From NCBI GenBank assembly GCA_003599485.1, contig QZKM01000012.1, positions 1 to 39,647 of the forward strand: 39,647 nucleotides of DNA, read 5' to 3'. Shown one piece after another: positions 8,305-17,208 of the stretch. Under the pieces are notes generated by a model. It had not been told where the DNA came from and searched no databases. It worked only from the letters and a program-made list of their open reading frames with translations. Numbering within the stretch: the stretch's first letter is position 1; every line of letters starts with the position of its first letter. The position numbers and the translations under genes were made by a program. Origin of the DNA: Gammaproteobacteria bacterium. GTDB lineage: Bacteria; Pseudomonadota; Gammaproteobacteria; SURF-13.

Positions 8305-8940
8305 GTGCTGGAACTATTCAAGGCGGGCGGCTGGCTGATGTGGCCGATTTTATTCTGCGGCATCGGCGCGGCGGGTATCGTATTGGAACGTTTTTGGTCG
8401 CTGCAGACCAAATATGTCACGCCCAAGGGCCTGCTGTTCCAGATTTGGCAGTGGGCGAAAAGCGGTCAGCTCACGCCCGCCAATATCGCCGCGTTGCGCG
8501 ACAGTTCCCCGCTCGGCCGGGTGCTGGCGGCGGGGCTGGACAATCTGCACCACAACCGCGAGGTGATGAAGGAGAGCATCGAGGAGGTCGGGCGGCACGT
8601 GGTGCACGAACTGGAGCGCTATCTTAACAGCCTGGGCACCATCGCCTCGGTGACTCCGCTGTTGGGGTTGCTCGGCACCGTGTTTGGCATGATCCAGGTG
8701 TTCAGCGCCATCAACGTGCACGGCGTGGGCGATCCCACGGAAATGGCGGGCGGCATCGCCAAGGCGCTGTTCACCACCGCGGCGGGTTTGTCCGTGGCGA
8801 TTCCGAGCCTGATGTTCTACCGCTACTTTCGCGGGCGCGTGGATGCGTTCGTGGTGATGATGGAGCAAGAGGCGATCAAGATGGTCGAGACGCTGCACGG
8901 CGAGCGCGCCGGTGAACCGGGCGCGAAGAAGCCGCGATGA
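8305..8940 (+). CDS. exbB: MotA/TolQ/ExbB proton-channel family protein
   Basis: Subunit of a proton-driven inner-membrane motor that works with the ExbD-like protein encoded next. The 211-residue product has three membrane segments (about 9-28, 110-135 and 152-173) with the conserved Thr/Gly-rich TM2-TM3 region 'SVTPLLGLLGTVFGMI' and 'FTTAAGLSVAIPSLM'. It starts with GTG, preceded by GGGGGA at good spacing. Its stop overlaps the exbD start by 4 bp. It sits between lipoprotein sorting and MsbA genes, a common arrangement in gammaproteobacteria. No TonB or TolA gene is nearby, so the periplasmic partner is not known from this window. Confidence 0.9.
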   Translation: MLELFKAGGWLMWPILFCGIGAAGIVLERFWSLQTKYVTPKGLLFQIWQWAKSGQLTPANIAALRDSSPLGRVLAAGLDNLHHNREVMKESIEEVGRHVVHELERYLNSLGTIASVTPLLGLLGTVFGMIQVFSAINVHGVGDPTEMAGGIAKALFTTAAGLSVAIPSLMFYRYFRGRVDAFVVMMEQEAIKMVETLHGERAGEPGAKKPR

Positions 8941-9359
8941 ATCTGCGCACGCCCCGCAGGGAGGAGCCCGGTCTCGACCTGATACCGCTCATAGACGTGG
9001 TGTTCATGTTGCTCATTTTCTTCATGGTGACCACTACCTTCAACCGCGACTCCGGCCTGCAAATCGAACTGCCCACGGCCGATGTGGAGCAAACGGAACC
9101 CAAGGCGGACACGATAGAGATCACCATAGACGCGGAAGGGCGTTATTACGTCAATCAACAGGCTCTTATCAATACGCAGATGGACACCTTGAAGCGCGCC
9201 ATCGAACAGACCGCCGGTGAGCACCGCGATATGCCGTTCATCATCAGCGCCGACGCCAAAACGCCGCACCAGGCGGTGGTGAGCGCCATGGACGCGGCGG
9301 CTCAACTGGGCTTTGTGCGCATCACCTTCGCCACGCAACAGGCCAAGGCCGGGCCTTAA
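8937..9359 (+). CDS. exbD: ExbD/TolR family biopolymer transport protein
   Basis: Partner of the ExbB-like channel; couples proton flow to energy transfer across the periplasm. The 140-residue protein has a short cytoplasmic N-terminus, a single membrane helix (about 15-33) with the essential-type Asp20 in 'PLIDVVFMLLIFFMV', and a periplasmic domain ending in residues 'TFATQ'. The ATGA overlap with exbB shows coupling. msbA starts directly after the stop codon. Whether the pair serves TonB-type import or an envelope task linked to MsbA/LPS is inference only. Confidence 0.92.
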   Translation: MNLRTPRREEPGLDLIPLIDVVFMLLIFFMVTTTFNRDSGLQIELPTADVEQTEPKADTIEITIDAEGRYYVNQQALINTQMDTLKRAIEQTAGEHRDMPFIISADAKTPHQAVVSAMDAAAQLGFVRITFATQQAKAGP

Positions 9360-11159
9360 GTGTTTCCGGTTCCGTCTCCGGCACACCATCCCGTCTCGGG
9401 CGTCAAGGTCTACAGGCGCCTGTTCGCCTATGTAAAGCCGTATTGGCTGGCGTTCGCCGTATCGGTGCTGGCGATGGCGCTGCTTGCCGCCACCGCCACC
9501 GGTTTTGCCGCCATCATGAAGCCGCTGCTGGACGGCAGCTTCGTCGCCAAGGACCCGGCCGTCATCCGCCTTGTGCCGCTGCTGTTGATCGGCCTGTTTG
9601 TGGCGCGCGGCATCGCGGGGTTTGTTTCCGAGTATTGCATCAACTGGGTCGGGCGCAATGTGGTGGGCGACGTGCGCCGCGCGATGTTTCAAAGCCTGCT
9701 CGGCCTGCCCGCGCGATTCTACGATGCGAACTCATCCGGGCAACTGCTCTCCAAGCTGGTCTACGACGTGGAGCAGGTGGCGCAGGCTTCCACCAGCGCT
9801 GCGACCGTGCTGGTCAGGGATACGCTCACGGTGCTGGGACTCATCATCTGGATGTTTTACTTGAACGCGCTGCTGGCGGCGGTGTTCGTCATCGCCGGGC
9901 CGCTCATCGTGCTGCTGATACGCTACGTGAATCAACGTTTCCGGCGTATCAGCACCCGTTTACAGGACTCCATGGGTGACATCACGCACGTCGCCGAGGA
10001 AGTCATCCAGGCGCAGCGCGTGGTCAAGGTATTCGGCGGACAGCGGCAGGAAATGGGGCAATTCGACAAGGCCAACCAGTCCAACCGCCGCCTCAACATG
10101 AAACTCAGCGCGACCTCGGCATCGAGCAGCGCCATCATCCAGGTCATCAGCGCCTGTGCGCTCGCCGCCATCATCTTTGTCGCCACGCTGGAATCCATGC
10201 TCGCCGCCGTAAGCGTGGGCACCTTCATGTCTATGGTCGCCGCCATGGTGTTGATGATGGGGCCGATGAAGCGCGTTACCAGCGTCAACTCCGTGCTGCA
10301 GCGCGGCATCGCCGCGGCGCAAAGCATTTTTGCCTTGCTCGATACGGACGTGGAACGCGACACCGGCACGCAGCGCATCGTGCGCGCACAGGGCGCTATC
10401 GCCTACCAACAGGTCAACTTCGATTACGGCAAGGGCCCGGTGCTGCGCGATATCAGTTTCAATGTGCACCCCGGACAAACCGTGGCCCTGGTGGGCCGCT
10501 CCGGCAGCGGCAAGTCCACGCTGGTAAACCTGCTGCCGCGCTTCTATGATGTGGTCTCCGGCCGGATTACGCTGGACGGGCAAGACATCCGCGCGCTCAC
10601 CCTGGAAAGCCTGCGTGACCAGATCGCGCTGGTAAGCCAGGAGGTGATTTTGTTCAATGACACCATCGCCAATAATATCGCCTACGGCAAGCTGGCGCAG
10701 GCGGACGAACAGGCGATCATCCAGGCCGCCGAGGCCGCCTATGCGATGGAGTTTATCCGTGACCTGCCGCAGGGACTCAATACGCTGGTGGGAGAGAACG
10801 GCGTGCTGCTCTCCGGCGGCCAGCGTCAGCGCATCGCCATCGCGCGCGCGCTGTTGAAGGACGCGCCGGTGTTGATACTGGATGAAGCCACGTCCTCGTT
10901 GGACAGCGAGTCGGAGCGTTACATTCAGGCCGCGCTGGAGCGTTTGATGCGGCGGCGCACCACGCTGGTGATCGCGCATCGCCTGTCCACCATCGAGCGC
11001 GCCGACCTGATTCTGGTGCTGCATGAAGGCCGTATCGTGGAAAGCGGCGGGCACGCCGGACTGCTGGCGCAAAACGGCCACTACGCGGCCCTGCACCGCA
11101 TGCAGTTTCATGACCCGGCGCAACCGCAGCACCCACAGGCCGCCGAAGCAGATTATTGA
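9360..11159 (+). CDS. msbA: Lipid A export ATP-binding/permease protein MsbA
   Basis: Flips lipid A-core from the inner to the outer leaflet of the inner membrane. The 599-residue half-transporter has an N-terminal six-helix domain (about 28-310) and a C-terminal ABC domain with Walker A GRSGSGKST (379-387), signature LSGGQRQR (484-491), Walker B VLILDEATSSLD (from 504) and the switch His in IAHRLST. The length is close to the usual 580-600. GTG start is immediately after the exbD stop; the next in-frame Met is inside the membrane domain. The lpxK gene follows with a 4-bp overlap, as in many gammaproteobacteria, which supports MsbA over other exporters of the family. Confidence 0.95.
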   Translation: MFPVPSPAHHPVSGVKVYRRLFAYVKPYWLAFAVSVLAMALLAATATGFAAIMKPLLDGSFVAKDPAVIRLVPLLLIGLFVARGIAGFVSEYCINWVGRNVVGDVRRAMFQSLLGLPARFYDANSSGQLLSKLVYDVEQVAQASTSAATVLVRDTLTVLGLIIWMFYLNALLAAVFVIAGPLIVLLIRYVNQRFRRISTRLQDSMGDITHVAEEVIQAQRVVKVFGGQRQEMGQFDKANQSNRRLNMKLSATSASSSAIIQVISACALAAIIFVATLESMLAAVSVGTFMSMVAAMVLMMGPMKRVTSVNSVLQRGIAAAQSIFALLDTDVERDTGTQRIVRAQGAIAYQQVNFDYGKGPVLRDISFNVHPGQTVALVGRSGSGKSTLVNLLPRFYDVVSGRITLDGQDIRALTLESLRDQIALVSQEVILFNDTIANNIAYGKLAQADEQAIIQAAEAAYAMEFIRDLPQGLNTLVGENGVLLSGGQRQRIAIARALLKDAPVLILDEATSSLDSESERYIQAALERLMRRRTTLVIAHRLSTIERADLILVLHEGRIVESGGHAGLLAQNGHYAALHRMQFHDPAQPQHPQAAEADY

Positions 11160-12160
11160 TCCCGCGTTACGTGAAACGGCTGGAACACTATTGGTATAGC
11201 AAAAATCCCGTTGCCCTGGCGCTGCTGCCCTTGTCCTGGCTGTTCCGCTTTGCGGCCGCCTTGCGCCGCCGCGCTTACCGCGCGGGATGGCTCAAGACGC
11301 ATCGTTTATCCGCCCCCGCCATTATCGTGGGCAACATTACCGTGGGCGGCGCGGGCAAGACGCCGCTGGTCATCCGGCTGGTGGAATTTTTACGCGCCCA
11401 GGGCTACCGTCCCGGCGTGGTGAGCCGCGGTTACGGCGGGAGCGCGCGCCTGCCCCGGCTGGTATCACCGGACTGCGATGCGCGCGAAACCGGCGATGAG
11501 GCGGTGTTGCTGGCGCGCTGCTGCGCCTGTCCGGTGATGATCGGAAAAGACCGTGTGGCCGCCGCGCGCGCCTTGACCGGGCAATGCGACGTCATCGTCA
11601 GTGACGACGGTTTGCAGCACTATGCGCTGGGGCGTGACATTGAAATCGCCGTGGTGGACGGCGCGCGCCGTTACGGCAACGGTTTTTGCCTGCCAGCCGG
11701 GCCGTTGCGCGAGCCTGTTGCGCGCCTGAAACACGTGGACATGCGGGTGGTGAATGGCGGCGCCGCCGGGCAGGGCGAGTTCGGCATGCGCCTTGAACCG
11801 CTGAGCCCGCGTAATCTGCAACAGGAAACCGTCACCCGCGAACTGGGCGATTTCAGGGCGGATACCGTCCATGCCGTTGCCGGTATAGGCCATCCACGGC
11901 GTTTTTTCGACATGCTGCGCGGGCATGGGCTCTCGATCATCGAGCATCCCTTCCCCGACCATCATCCCTTTGCGCCGGCCGATCTCGATTTTGCTGATGA
12001 CAGGCCGGTGCTCATGACCGGGAAGGATGCGGTAAAATGTAAGCGCTTCGCCAAACCAAATTACTGGTACCTGCCGGTGCAGGCCAAACTCGATGACGCG
12101 TTTGGCGCGCGGCTGATGCAACTTCTCAAAGAGCGCGTTCATGGACAAAAAGCTGCTTGA
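11156..12160 (+). CDS. lpxK: Tetraacyldisaccharide 4'-kinase LpxK
   Basis: Phosphorylates the 4' position of the tetraacyl disaccharide to make lipid IVA, at the inner membrane. The 334-residue protein has the N-terminal membrane-associated helix ('[13 protein letters not shown]'), the P-loop '[13 protein letters not shown]', the 'SRGYGG' motif and the 'SDDGLQHY' motif of the family. The start chosen is TTG at 11156, which overlaps the msbA stop by 4 bp; a GTG at 11171 is an alternative that loses five residues. The stop lies 20 bp inside the next gene. Confidence 0.94.
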   Translation: MIPRYVKRLEHYWYSKNPVALALLPLSWLFRFAAALRRRAYRAGWLKTHRLSAPAIIVGNITVGGAGKTPLVIRLVEFLRAQGYRPGVVSRGYGGSARLPRLVSPDCDARETGDEAVLLARCCACPVMIGKDRVAAARALTGQCDVIVSDDGLQHYALGRDIEIAVVDGARRYGNGFCLPAGPLREPVARLKHVDMRVVNGGAAGQGEFGMRLEPLSPRNLQQETVTRELGDFRADTVHAVAGIGHPRRFFDMLRGHGLSIIEHPFPDHHPFAPADLDFADDRPVLMTGKDAVKCKRFAKPNYWYLPVQAKLDDAFGARLMQLLKERVHGQKAA

Positions 12161-12326
12161 AATTCTGGTGTGCCCGGTTTGCAAGGGGCCGCTTATTTAT
12201 CAAAAATCCGCAGATGAATTGATCTGCAAGTGGGACAAACTCGCTTATCCGGTGCGCGATGACATCCCCGTGATGCTGGAAGGCGAGGCGCGCAGACTGA
12301 GCGGCGAAGAACTGGATGCGCTTTAA
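12141..12326 (+). CDS. ycaR: Trm112/YcaR family small protein
   Basis: The 61-residue product matches the short bacterial Trm112-like family: N-terminal '[14 protein letters not shown]' with the CPVC pair, then '[21 protein letters not shown]'. The CPxC pair suggests a small zinc-ribbon-like fold, although only three Cys are present. In gammaproteobacteria it nearly always sits between lpxK and kdsB, as here, overlapping lpxK by 20 bp and kdsB by 11 bp. Its role in bacteria is not settled; the eukaryotic namesake activates methyltransferases. Confidence 0.9.
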   Translation: MDKKLLEILVCPVCKGPLIYQKSADELICKWDKLAYPVRDDIPVMLEGEARRLSGEELDAL

Positions 12327-13080
12327 GGTCATCATCCCGGCGCGTTACGCTTCCACGCGCCTGCCCGGTAAACCGCTGCGCGAACTGGCCGGCAAACCCA
12401 TGCTGCAACACGTGTTCGAGCGCGCGCGCGCAAGCGGCGCGGAGCAGGTCATCATCGCCACCGATGATGAGCGCATCCGCCGCGCCGCGCATGCGTTCAG
12501 CGCCGAGGTGTGCATGACCTCGGATGCGCACGCCTCCGGCGCCGACCGCCTGGCCGAGGCCGCCGGGCAGCTCGGTCTCGCCGATGACGAGATCGTGGTC
12601 AACCTGCAGGGCGACGAGCCGCTCATGCCGCCCGCGCTCATACGTCAGGCGGCGGAGGCGCTGGCCGCCTGCCCCGGCGTCAGCGTGGCGACCGTGTGCA
12701 CGCCCATCAACAGCGCTGAAGAACTATTCGACGCGCATGTGACAAAGGTGGTCGTGGACAGCCAGGGCAACGCGCTCTATTTCAGCCGCGCCCCGATCCC
12801 CTGGCAGCGCGCGGCGTTTTCCCGCGACAAGCGCGAGCTGCCGCCCGATGGCGGACACTACCGGCATATCGGCCTGTACGCCTATCGCGTGGGGTTTTTG
12901 CAGCAGTTCGTGACCTGGCCGGTGTGCGCGCTGGAACAGGCGGAGTCGCTGGAGCAGTTGCGCGTGTTGTGGAACGGGCACAAAATACACGTGGCGCCGG
13001 CTTGCGCCACACCCGGTCCCGGCGTGGATACGGAACAGGATTTAACCAGGGCGCATGAGCTACTGCTCGCCGCGCATTAG
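12316..13080 (+). CDS. kdsB: 3-deoxy-manno-octulosonate cytidylyltransferase KdsB
   Basis: Activates Kdo as CMP-Kdo for LPS inner-core assembly. The 254-residue protein starts with the nucleotidyltransferase motif '[17 protein letters not shown]', has 'IATDDERI', 'NLQGDEPL' and '[12 protein letters not shown]', all typical of KdsB, and the usual length of about 250. It is the last gene of the LPS block. Its 3' end overlaps a small gene on the opposite strand by 21 bp. Confidence 0.96.
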   Translation: MRFKVIIPARYASTRLPGKPLRELAGKPMLQHVFERARASGAEQVIIATDDERIRRAAHAFSAEVCMTSDAHASGADRLAEAAGQLGLADDEIVVNLQGDEPLMPPALIRQAAEALAACPGVSVATVCTPINSAEELFDAHVTKVVVDSQGNALYFSRAPIPWQRAAFSRDKRELPPDGGHYRHIGLYAYRVGFLQQFVTWPVCALEQAESLEQLRVLWNGHKIHVAPACATPGPGVDTEQDLTRAHELLLAAH

Positions 13081-13341
13081 CTCCAGGGCCGCGAAGTCGG
13101 CATGCACCGCATCGGCCGCCGTGTCCCACGCCAGGACGGTGTACAGTTCCGCCACCCGGCGATGCGCCTCGCCGTGCTGGTCGGGCTGGATCACATCGCG
13201 AGGCGACAAATCCTGCAACACCAGCGCCGGCCCGTCTTCCAGCACCTCGATGACCCGGCATTCGAGGCCGTGGTGGCGCACGCGCCGGCCGATCAGGCTG
13301 CGCAGCGTGTCCAGGCCGGGTTTTTCATGTGCCGGAATCAT
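13060..13341 (-). CDS. Small conserved-looking protein, function unknown, antisense to the surrounding operon
   Basis: The 93-residue product has no signal peptide. Its N-terminal half reads as a compact beta-rich module ('LIGRRVRHHGLECRVIEVLEDGPALVLQDL'), like a small SH3-like barrel, and the C-terminal half is more polar. I have a vague memory of similar short proteins beside kdsB in other gammaproteobacteria but cannot name the family. It points against its neighbours and its last 21 bp overlap the end of kdsB. The gap of 42 bp to the divergent phosphatase gene must hold any promoter it has. Confidence 0.6.
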   Translation of the reverse strand: MIPAHEKPGLDTLRSLIGRRVRHHGLECRVIEVLEDGPALVLQDLSPRDVIQPDQHGEAHRRVAELYTVLAWDTAADAVHADFAALELMRGEQ

Positions 13342-13383
13342 TTGTCAAGGTTAATCAATCCGATCGTGAATGGAAAGAGCTAG

Positions 13384-13857
13384 ATGATTAAAGTGTTGTT
13401 CGTCTGCATGGGCAATATCTGCCGCTCGCCGCTGGCGGAGGGCGCGTTCTCGAATTTGCTGGAGCAGTATCGGCTCGGCGGATTCATCAGCGCGGACTCC
13501 GCCGGCACGCACGACTATCACGTCGGCGAGCCGCCCGATCCGCGCGCCCAGGCCAGCGCATTGCGGCGCGGCATGGACATCAGCGCCCAGCGCGCGCGTC
13601 TGGTGCAGCGGGAGGATTTTGCGCGCTTTGATTACATCCTGGCCATGGACAGGCAAAATTATGCGCGGCTTGAAAAACTGTCCACGCCGGACGGCAGGCG
13701 CAAGCTCGGGCTGTTTCTCGACTATGCGCCGCATCTGGGCGAGGTTGAAGTGCCCGATCCGTATTACGGCGGCCCCGGCGGGTTCGAGCGCGTGCTGGAT
13801 ATGGTCGAGGAAGCGGCGCAGGGACTGCTGGAGCATATCCGCAAGCAGCATCTTTAA
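13384..13857 (+). CDS. Low-molecular-weight protein-tyrosine-phosphatase family protein
   Basis: The 157-residue protein has the P-loop Cys8-x5-Arg14 (VCMGNICRSP) at the N-terminus and the general-acid Asp125 in 'DPYYGG', the complete LMW-PTP active site. A GGAAAGAG ribosome site precedes the ATG. The fructosamine kinase-like gene starts 6 bp downstream. Human LMW-PTP-A is known to dephosphorylate protein-bound ribulosamine 5-phosphate, so together the two may remove sugar adducts from proteins; that role is inference from gene pairing. A classic role in exopolysaccharide tyrosine-kinase control is less likely because no such kinase is near. Confidence 0.93.
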   Translation: MIKVLFVCMGNICRSPLAEGAFSNLLEQYRLGGFISADSAGTHDYHVGEPPDPRAQASALRRGMDISAQRARLVQREDFARFDYILAMDRQNYARLEKLSTPDGRRKLGLFLDYAPHLGEVEVPDPYYGGPGGFERVLDMVEEAAQGLLEHIRKQHL

Positions 13858-13863
13858 AAGCCC

Positions 13864-14715
13864 GTGCGCCGGGATTTATCCAATGCGATTGCAGCGGCGC
13901 TGGACCGGTCCGCGCGCGCCGTTCAGCCGCTGCACGGCGGCTGCGTCGGCGAGGTGTATCGGATCACGCTGGACGATGACACGCGCATCGTCGCCAAGGT
14001 GGACGATCTGGGACGCCTGTGTTGTGAAGGCGACATGTTGCGCTATCTTGCCGCGCACAGCACGCTGCCCGTGCCCGCCGTGCTGCACAGCTCGCCGCAA
14101 CTGCTGCTCATGGAGTTTGTCGAAGGAGAAAGTCATTTCAATCGCGCGGCGGAGCGGCACGCGGCGGAATTACTCGCCGCATTGCACGGCATCCACGCGC
14201 CCGCTTTCGGTTTCGAGACCAGTACGCTGATAGGCGGCCTGCACCAGCCCAACCCCTGGAATACATCGTGGCTGGAATTCTTCCGTGAGCAGAGGCTGCT
14301 TCATATGGGCGGGGAGGCGCTACGCGCCGGGCGTATGCCGCAACGATTGTACGCGCGCCTGGAAAAATTTGCCGGGAGACTGGACAAGTGGCTGAGTGAG
14401 CCGGAACATCCTTCGCTGATTCACGGCGACGTATGGACCACCAACGTGCTGGCGCATAACGGACGCATCACCGGCTTTATTGATCCGGCGGTCTATTACG
14501 CGCATCCGGAGATCGAACTGGCTTTTACCACGCTGTTCGGCACCTTCGGCAGCGCGTTTTTCGAACGTTATCGGGAACTGCGCCCGTTAAAGCCCGGCTT
14601 TTTCGAGGAACGGCGCGATATCTACAACCTCTATCCGCTGCTGGTGCACGTGCGCCTGTTCGGCGGCGGCTATGCCACTTCAGTGGATCAGACTCTCAAT
14701 CGCTTCGGGTATTAG
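13864..14715 (+). CDS. Fructosamine/ketosamine-3-kinase family protein
   Basis: Members phosphorylate ketoamine (fructosamine or ribulosamine) adducts on amines at C3, which makes them fall off. The 283-residue protein has an N-terminal Gly-rich region ([12 protein letters not shown]), the Lys45/Glu55 pair for ATP, the catalytic loop '[12 protein letters not shown]' with Asp189, and '[16 protein letters not shown]' with the metal-binding Asp207. The family signature Trp/Asn after HGD is present. Starts with GTG, 6 bp after the phosphatase stop. The stop overlaps the convergent rne stop by 4 bp (14712-14715). Bacterial members often prefer ribulosamines; the substrate is not visible in the sequence. 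Confidence 0.92.
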   Translation: MRRDLSNAIAAALDRSARAVQPLHGGCVGEVYRITLDDDTRIVAKVDDLGRLCCEGDMLRYLAAHSTLPVPAVLHSSPQLLLMEFVEGESHFNRAAERHAAELLAALHGIHAPAFGFETSTLIGGLHQPNPWNTSWLEFFREQRLLHMGGEALRAGRMPQRLYARLEKFAGRLDKWLSEPEHPSLIHGDVWTTNVLAHNGRITGFIDPAVYYAHPEIELAFTTLFGTFGSAFFERYRELRPLKPGFFEERRDIYNLYPLLVHVRLFGGGYATSVDQTLNRFGY

Positions 14716-16880
14716 TCCGATTTGTCTCCCCCTGCGGGCAAGGCCTCCACGCTGGTCTGAGGCGTCTCGGCGGGGCGGTGCACGTAGTCAGGTAGGCGCG
14801 GAGATTCCTCGATGCGTGTCTCGCGCGGGATGGAAAGCTGCTCCTGGCCTGGATGGGTTTCCACCTGCACGAAACCAGCGGACGGCTCACCGCCGGGCGG
14901 CGCGCTCACGGGCGGCGCGGAAACGCTCGCCCCTTCCTGTTGCTGACGGCGGCGGCGCCCGCCGCGGCGTCCGCGGCGGCGTCCGGGGCCTTCTCCAGCC
15001 TTTGCGGGCGCGGGGCGGGCCGCTTCGGCCGGCGGCCGCGGTTCGGGATGCGGCTGACGTTTGCCATGCTCAGGCGCGCGGTGGGCATGACGCAGGTGAC
15101 CCCGCTCACGTTCCGGTCTGCGCTCAGGGTGAGGCCTGCGCTGCGCCGGTTCTTTACGGTGCACGGCGGCGGGTTCGGGTTTTTTACCACCCAGCAACAC
15201 GCTCCACAGGCGCTTCAGTAAGCCCGGCTGGTATTCCGCCGCCGCTTTGACTGCGGCCGGGGCCGGAGGCGGGGGGGGCGTCACAGGCAGGGTCTTCACC
15301 ACCGGCTCCATGCTCACCGGACGCGCGGGGGTGACAAATTTTTCCACGGGCTTTTCCGGCGGCGTAGCGGCGATCTGGTAGCTGGGCTGCGCTTCTTCCG
15401 CGGCCGGCGCCTCCTCGCCGCGCACGCGCTGAATTTCATACTTGGGCGTCAGCATGGCCGGGTTCGGCACCAGTACGATGCCGATGGTATGACGCTTTTC
15501 GATATTGCTCAGCGCCTGGCGTTTTTCGTTCAGCAAATAGGTGGCGACGTCCACCGGCACCTGCGCCACGACGCGCGCGGTGCTTTCCTTGATCGCCTCT
15601 TCCTCGATGATGCGCAGTATGGACAGCGCGGCCGACTCCACGCTGCGGATCGAACCGTGACCGTTGCAGCGCGGGCAGGACACCTGGCTGGTCTCGCCGA
15701 GCGAGGTATGCAGGCGCTGGCGCGACATCTCCAGCAGGCCGAAGCGTGAGATCTGTTCGATCTGCACCCGCGCCCGGTCCACCTTGAGCGCCTCGCGCAG
15801 GCGGTTCTCCACCTCACGCTTGTTGCGCGAGGGAGTCATGTCTATGAAGTCAATCACGATCAACCCGCCGATGTCGCGCAGACGCAGCTGGCGCGCCACT
15901 TCGTCGGCCGCTTCGAGATTGGTGTTGAGTGCGGTTTCCTCGATGTCGCTGCCCTGCGTGGCGCGTCCGGAGTTGATGTCTATCGAAACCATCGCCTCGG
16001 TGTGATCTATCACCATGGAGCCGCCGGAGGGCAGGCGCACCTCGCGCTGGAACGCGGACTCGATCTGGCTTTCGATCTGATAGCGCGAGAACAGCGGCAC
16101 GTGATCCTGGTACAGTTTGAGCTTGGACAGGTTGTGCGGCATCACGTGCTGCATGAACTCGACCGCCTGTTGATATACGTTGGCGTCGTCTATCATCACC
16201 TCGCTCACGTCCTTGCGCAGGTTGTCGCGCAGCGCGCGGATGATAAAGCTGCTCTCCTGGTAGATCAGGCACGGCGCCGGGCGTTCGGTTGCGGCGGTTA
16301 CAATCGCGCGCCACAGTTGCACCAGGTAATCGGCGTCCCACTGCAATTCCTCGACGCTGCGTCCGACGCCGGCGGTGCGCACGATAATACCCATGTCTTC
16401 CGGGATTTGCAGGGCGTTGAGCGCCTCGCGCATGTCGCTGCGGTCATCGCCCTCGATGCGGCGCGACACGCCGCCCGCGCGCGGGTTGTTCGGCATCAGC
16501 ACCAGGTAACGCCCGGCCAGGCTGATAAAGGTGGTCAGCGCCGCGCCCTTGGTGCCACGCTCCTCCTTTTCCACCTGCACCAGGATTTCCTGGCCTTCGC
16601 GCAGGGCGTCCTTGATGTTCACCCGGCCGGAACCGGCGGCGGGGTTGAAATAGTCGCGGGAAATTTCCCTCAGCGGGAGGAAACCGTGGCGCTCCGCGCC
16701 GTAGTCCACAAACGCCGCCTCCAGGCTGGACTCGACGCGGCCGATGCGGCCCTTATAGATATTGGATTTTTTCTGCTCGCGGGTGGAGGTTTCGATATCC
16801 AGGTCAAACAGGCGCTGGCCATCAACCAGCGCGACACGCAACTCTTCAGGCTGAGTTGCGTTAATCAGCATTCTCTTCAT
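14712..16880 (-). CDS. rne: Ribonuclease E
   Basis: Endoribonuclease for rRNA/tRNA processing and mRNA decay. The 722-residue protein has the N-terminal S1 domain (about 35-120, '[23 protein letters not shown]'), the RNase E/G catalytic domain with Mg-binding Asp residues in 'VSIDINSG' and 'IDFIDM', and the Zn-link 'CPRCNGHG'. After about residue 490 comes a Pro/Ala/Arg-rich unstructured tail with a run of arginines ('[16 protein letters not shown]'), expected to bind RNA and partner proteins. The tail is much shorter than in E. coli (1061 residues) but makes it RNase E rather than RNase G. AAAGGA lies about 9 bases before the ATG. It has a long leader and is divergent from rluC, as in E. coli. 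Confidence 0.95.
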   Translation of the reverse strand: MKRMLINATQPEELRVALVDGQRLFDLDIETSTREQKKSNIYKGRIGRVESSLEAAFVDYGAERHGFLPLREISRDYFNPAAGSGRVNIKDALREGQEILVQVEKEERGTKGAALTTFISLAGRYLVLMPNNPRAGGVSRRIEGDDRSDMREALNALQIPEDMGIIVRTAGVGRSVEELQWDADYLVQLWRAIVTAATERPAPCLIYQESSFIIRALRDNLRKDVSEVMIDDANVYQQAVEFMQHVMPHNLSKLKLYQDHVPLFSRYQIESQIESAFQREVRLPSGGSMVIDHTEAMVSIDINSGRATQGSDIEETALNTNLEAADEVARQLRLRDIGGLIVIDFIDMTPSRNKREVENRLREALKVDRARVQIEQISRFGLLEMSRQRLHTSLGETSQVSCPRCNGHGSIRSVESAALSILRIIEEEAIKESTARVVAQVPVDVATYLLNEKRQALSNIEKRHTIGIVLVPNPAMLTPKYEIQRVRGEEAPAAEEAQPSYQIAATPPEKPVEKFVTPARPVSMEPVVKTLPVTPPPPPAPAAVKAAAEYQPGLLKRLWSVLLGGKKPEPAAVHRKEPAQRRPHPERRPERERGHLRHAHRAPEHGKRQPHPEPRPPAEAARPAPAKAGEGPGRRRGRRGGRRRRQQQEGASVSAPPVSAPPGGEPSAGFVQVETHPGQEQLSIPRETRIEESPRLPDYVHRPAETPQTSVEALPAGGDKSD

Positions 16881-17208
16881 GTTGTATAATCCTTTAGCCG
16901 CCGCGGCTCACGTGGGCGCGGCGGGTCAAAATGGTCGTAATCAGCACCCAACGAGGGGAGGGGGCGCTCACGCGGCCCTTCAATAACCTCGGCGCCGGTT
17001 TGGATTTAGTCCAAATTCTACCGGTACCTGCTCAGGCACTACTCAATGCGTCAGCATCACTGACAATAAATCTTTGTCTTACAAAGATTATTTTATAATG
17101 TAGGCAATTCGCGCCATTTCAATAGCCGACTACTTTACTGTGGTATTATGCCTTCTCCGCAGTATATTGCCAAGATTATATTTTAAGTATCTCAAAAATG
17201 AACGAAAT
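16881..17208. promoter_or_regulatory. rne-rluC divergent intergenic region with hairpins, possible rne leader
   Basis: This 328-bp gap has no gene. It holds a perfect 9-bp hairpin (17069-17077/17081-17089, AATCTTTGT/ACAAAGATT, loop CTT), a 5-bp hairpin GTCAG/CTGAC (17050-17054/17060-17064), and a 6-bp one near 17010 (TTTGGA/TCCAAA). The 17040-17210 part is A+T-rich and probably holds the promoters of both genes: TATTAT (17144-17149) faces rluC and TATAAA-like boxes face rne. E. coli rne has a long structured 5' leader that RNase E uses for self-control; the same is possible here by position, but no sequence motif proves it. Confidence 0.45.

Noticed and set aside
9960-11132. A 390-codon minus-strand frame
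   Set aside because: Exact antisense of msbA with low-complexity composition.
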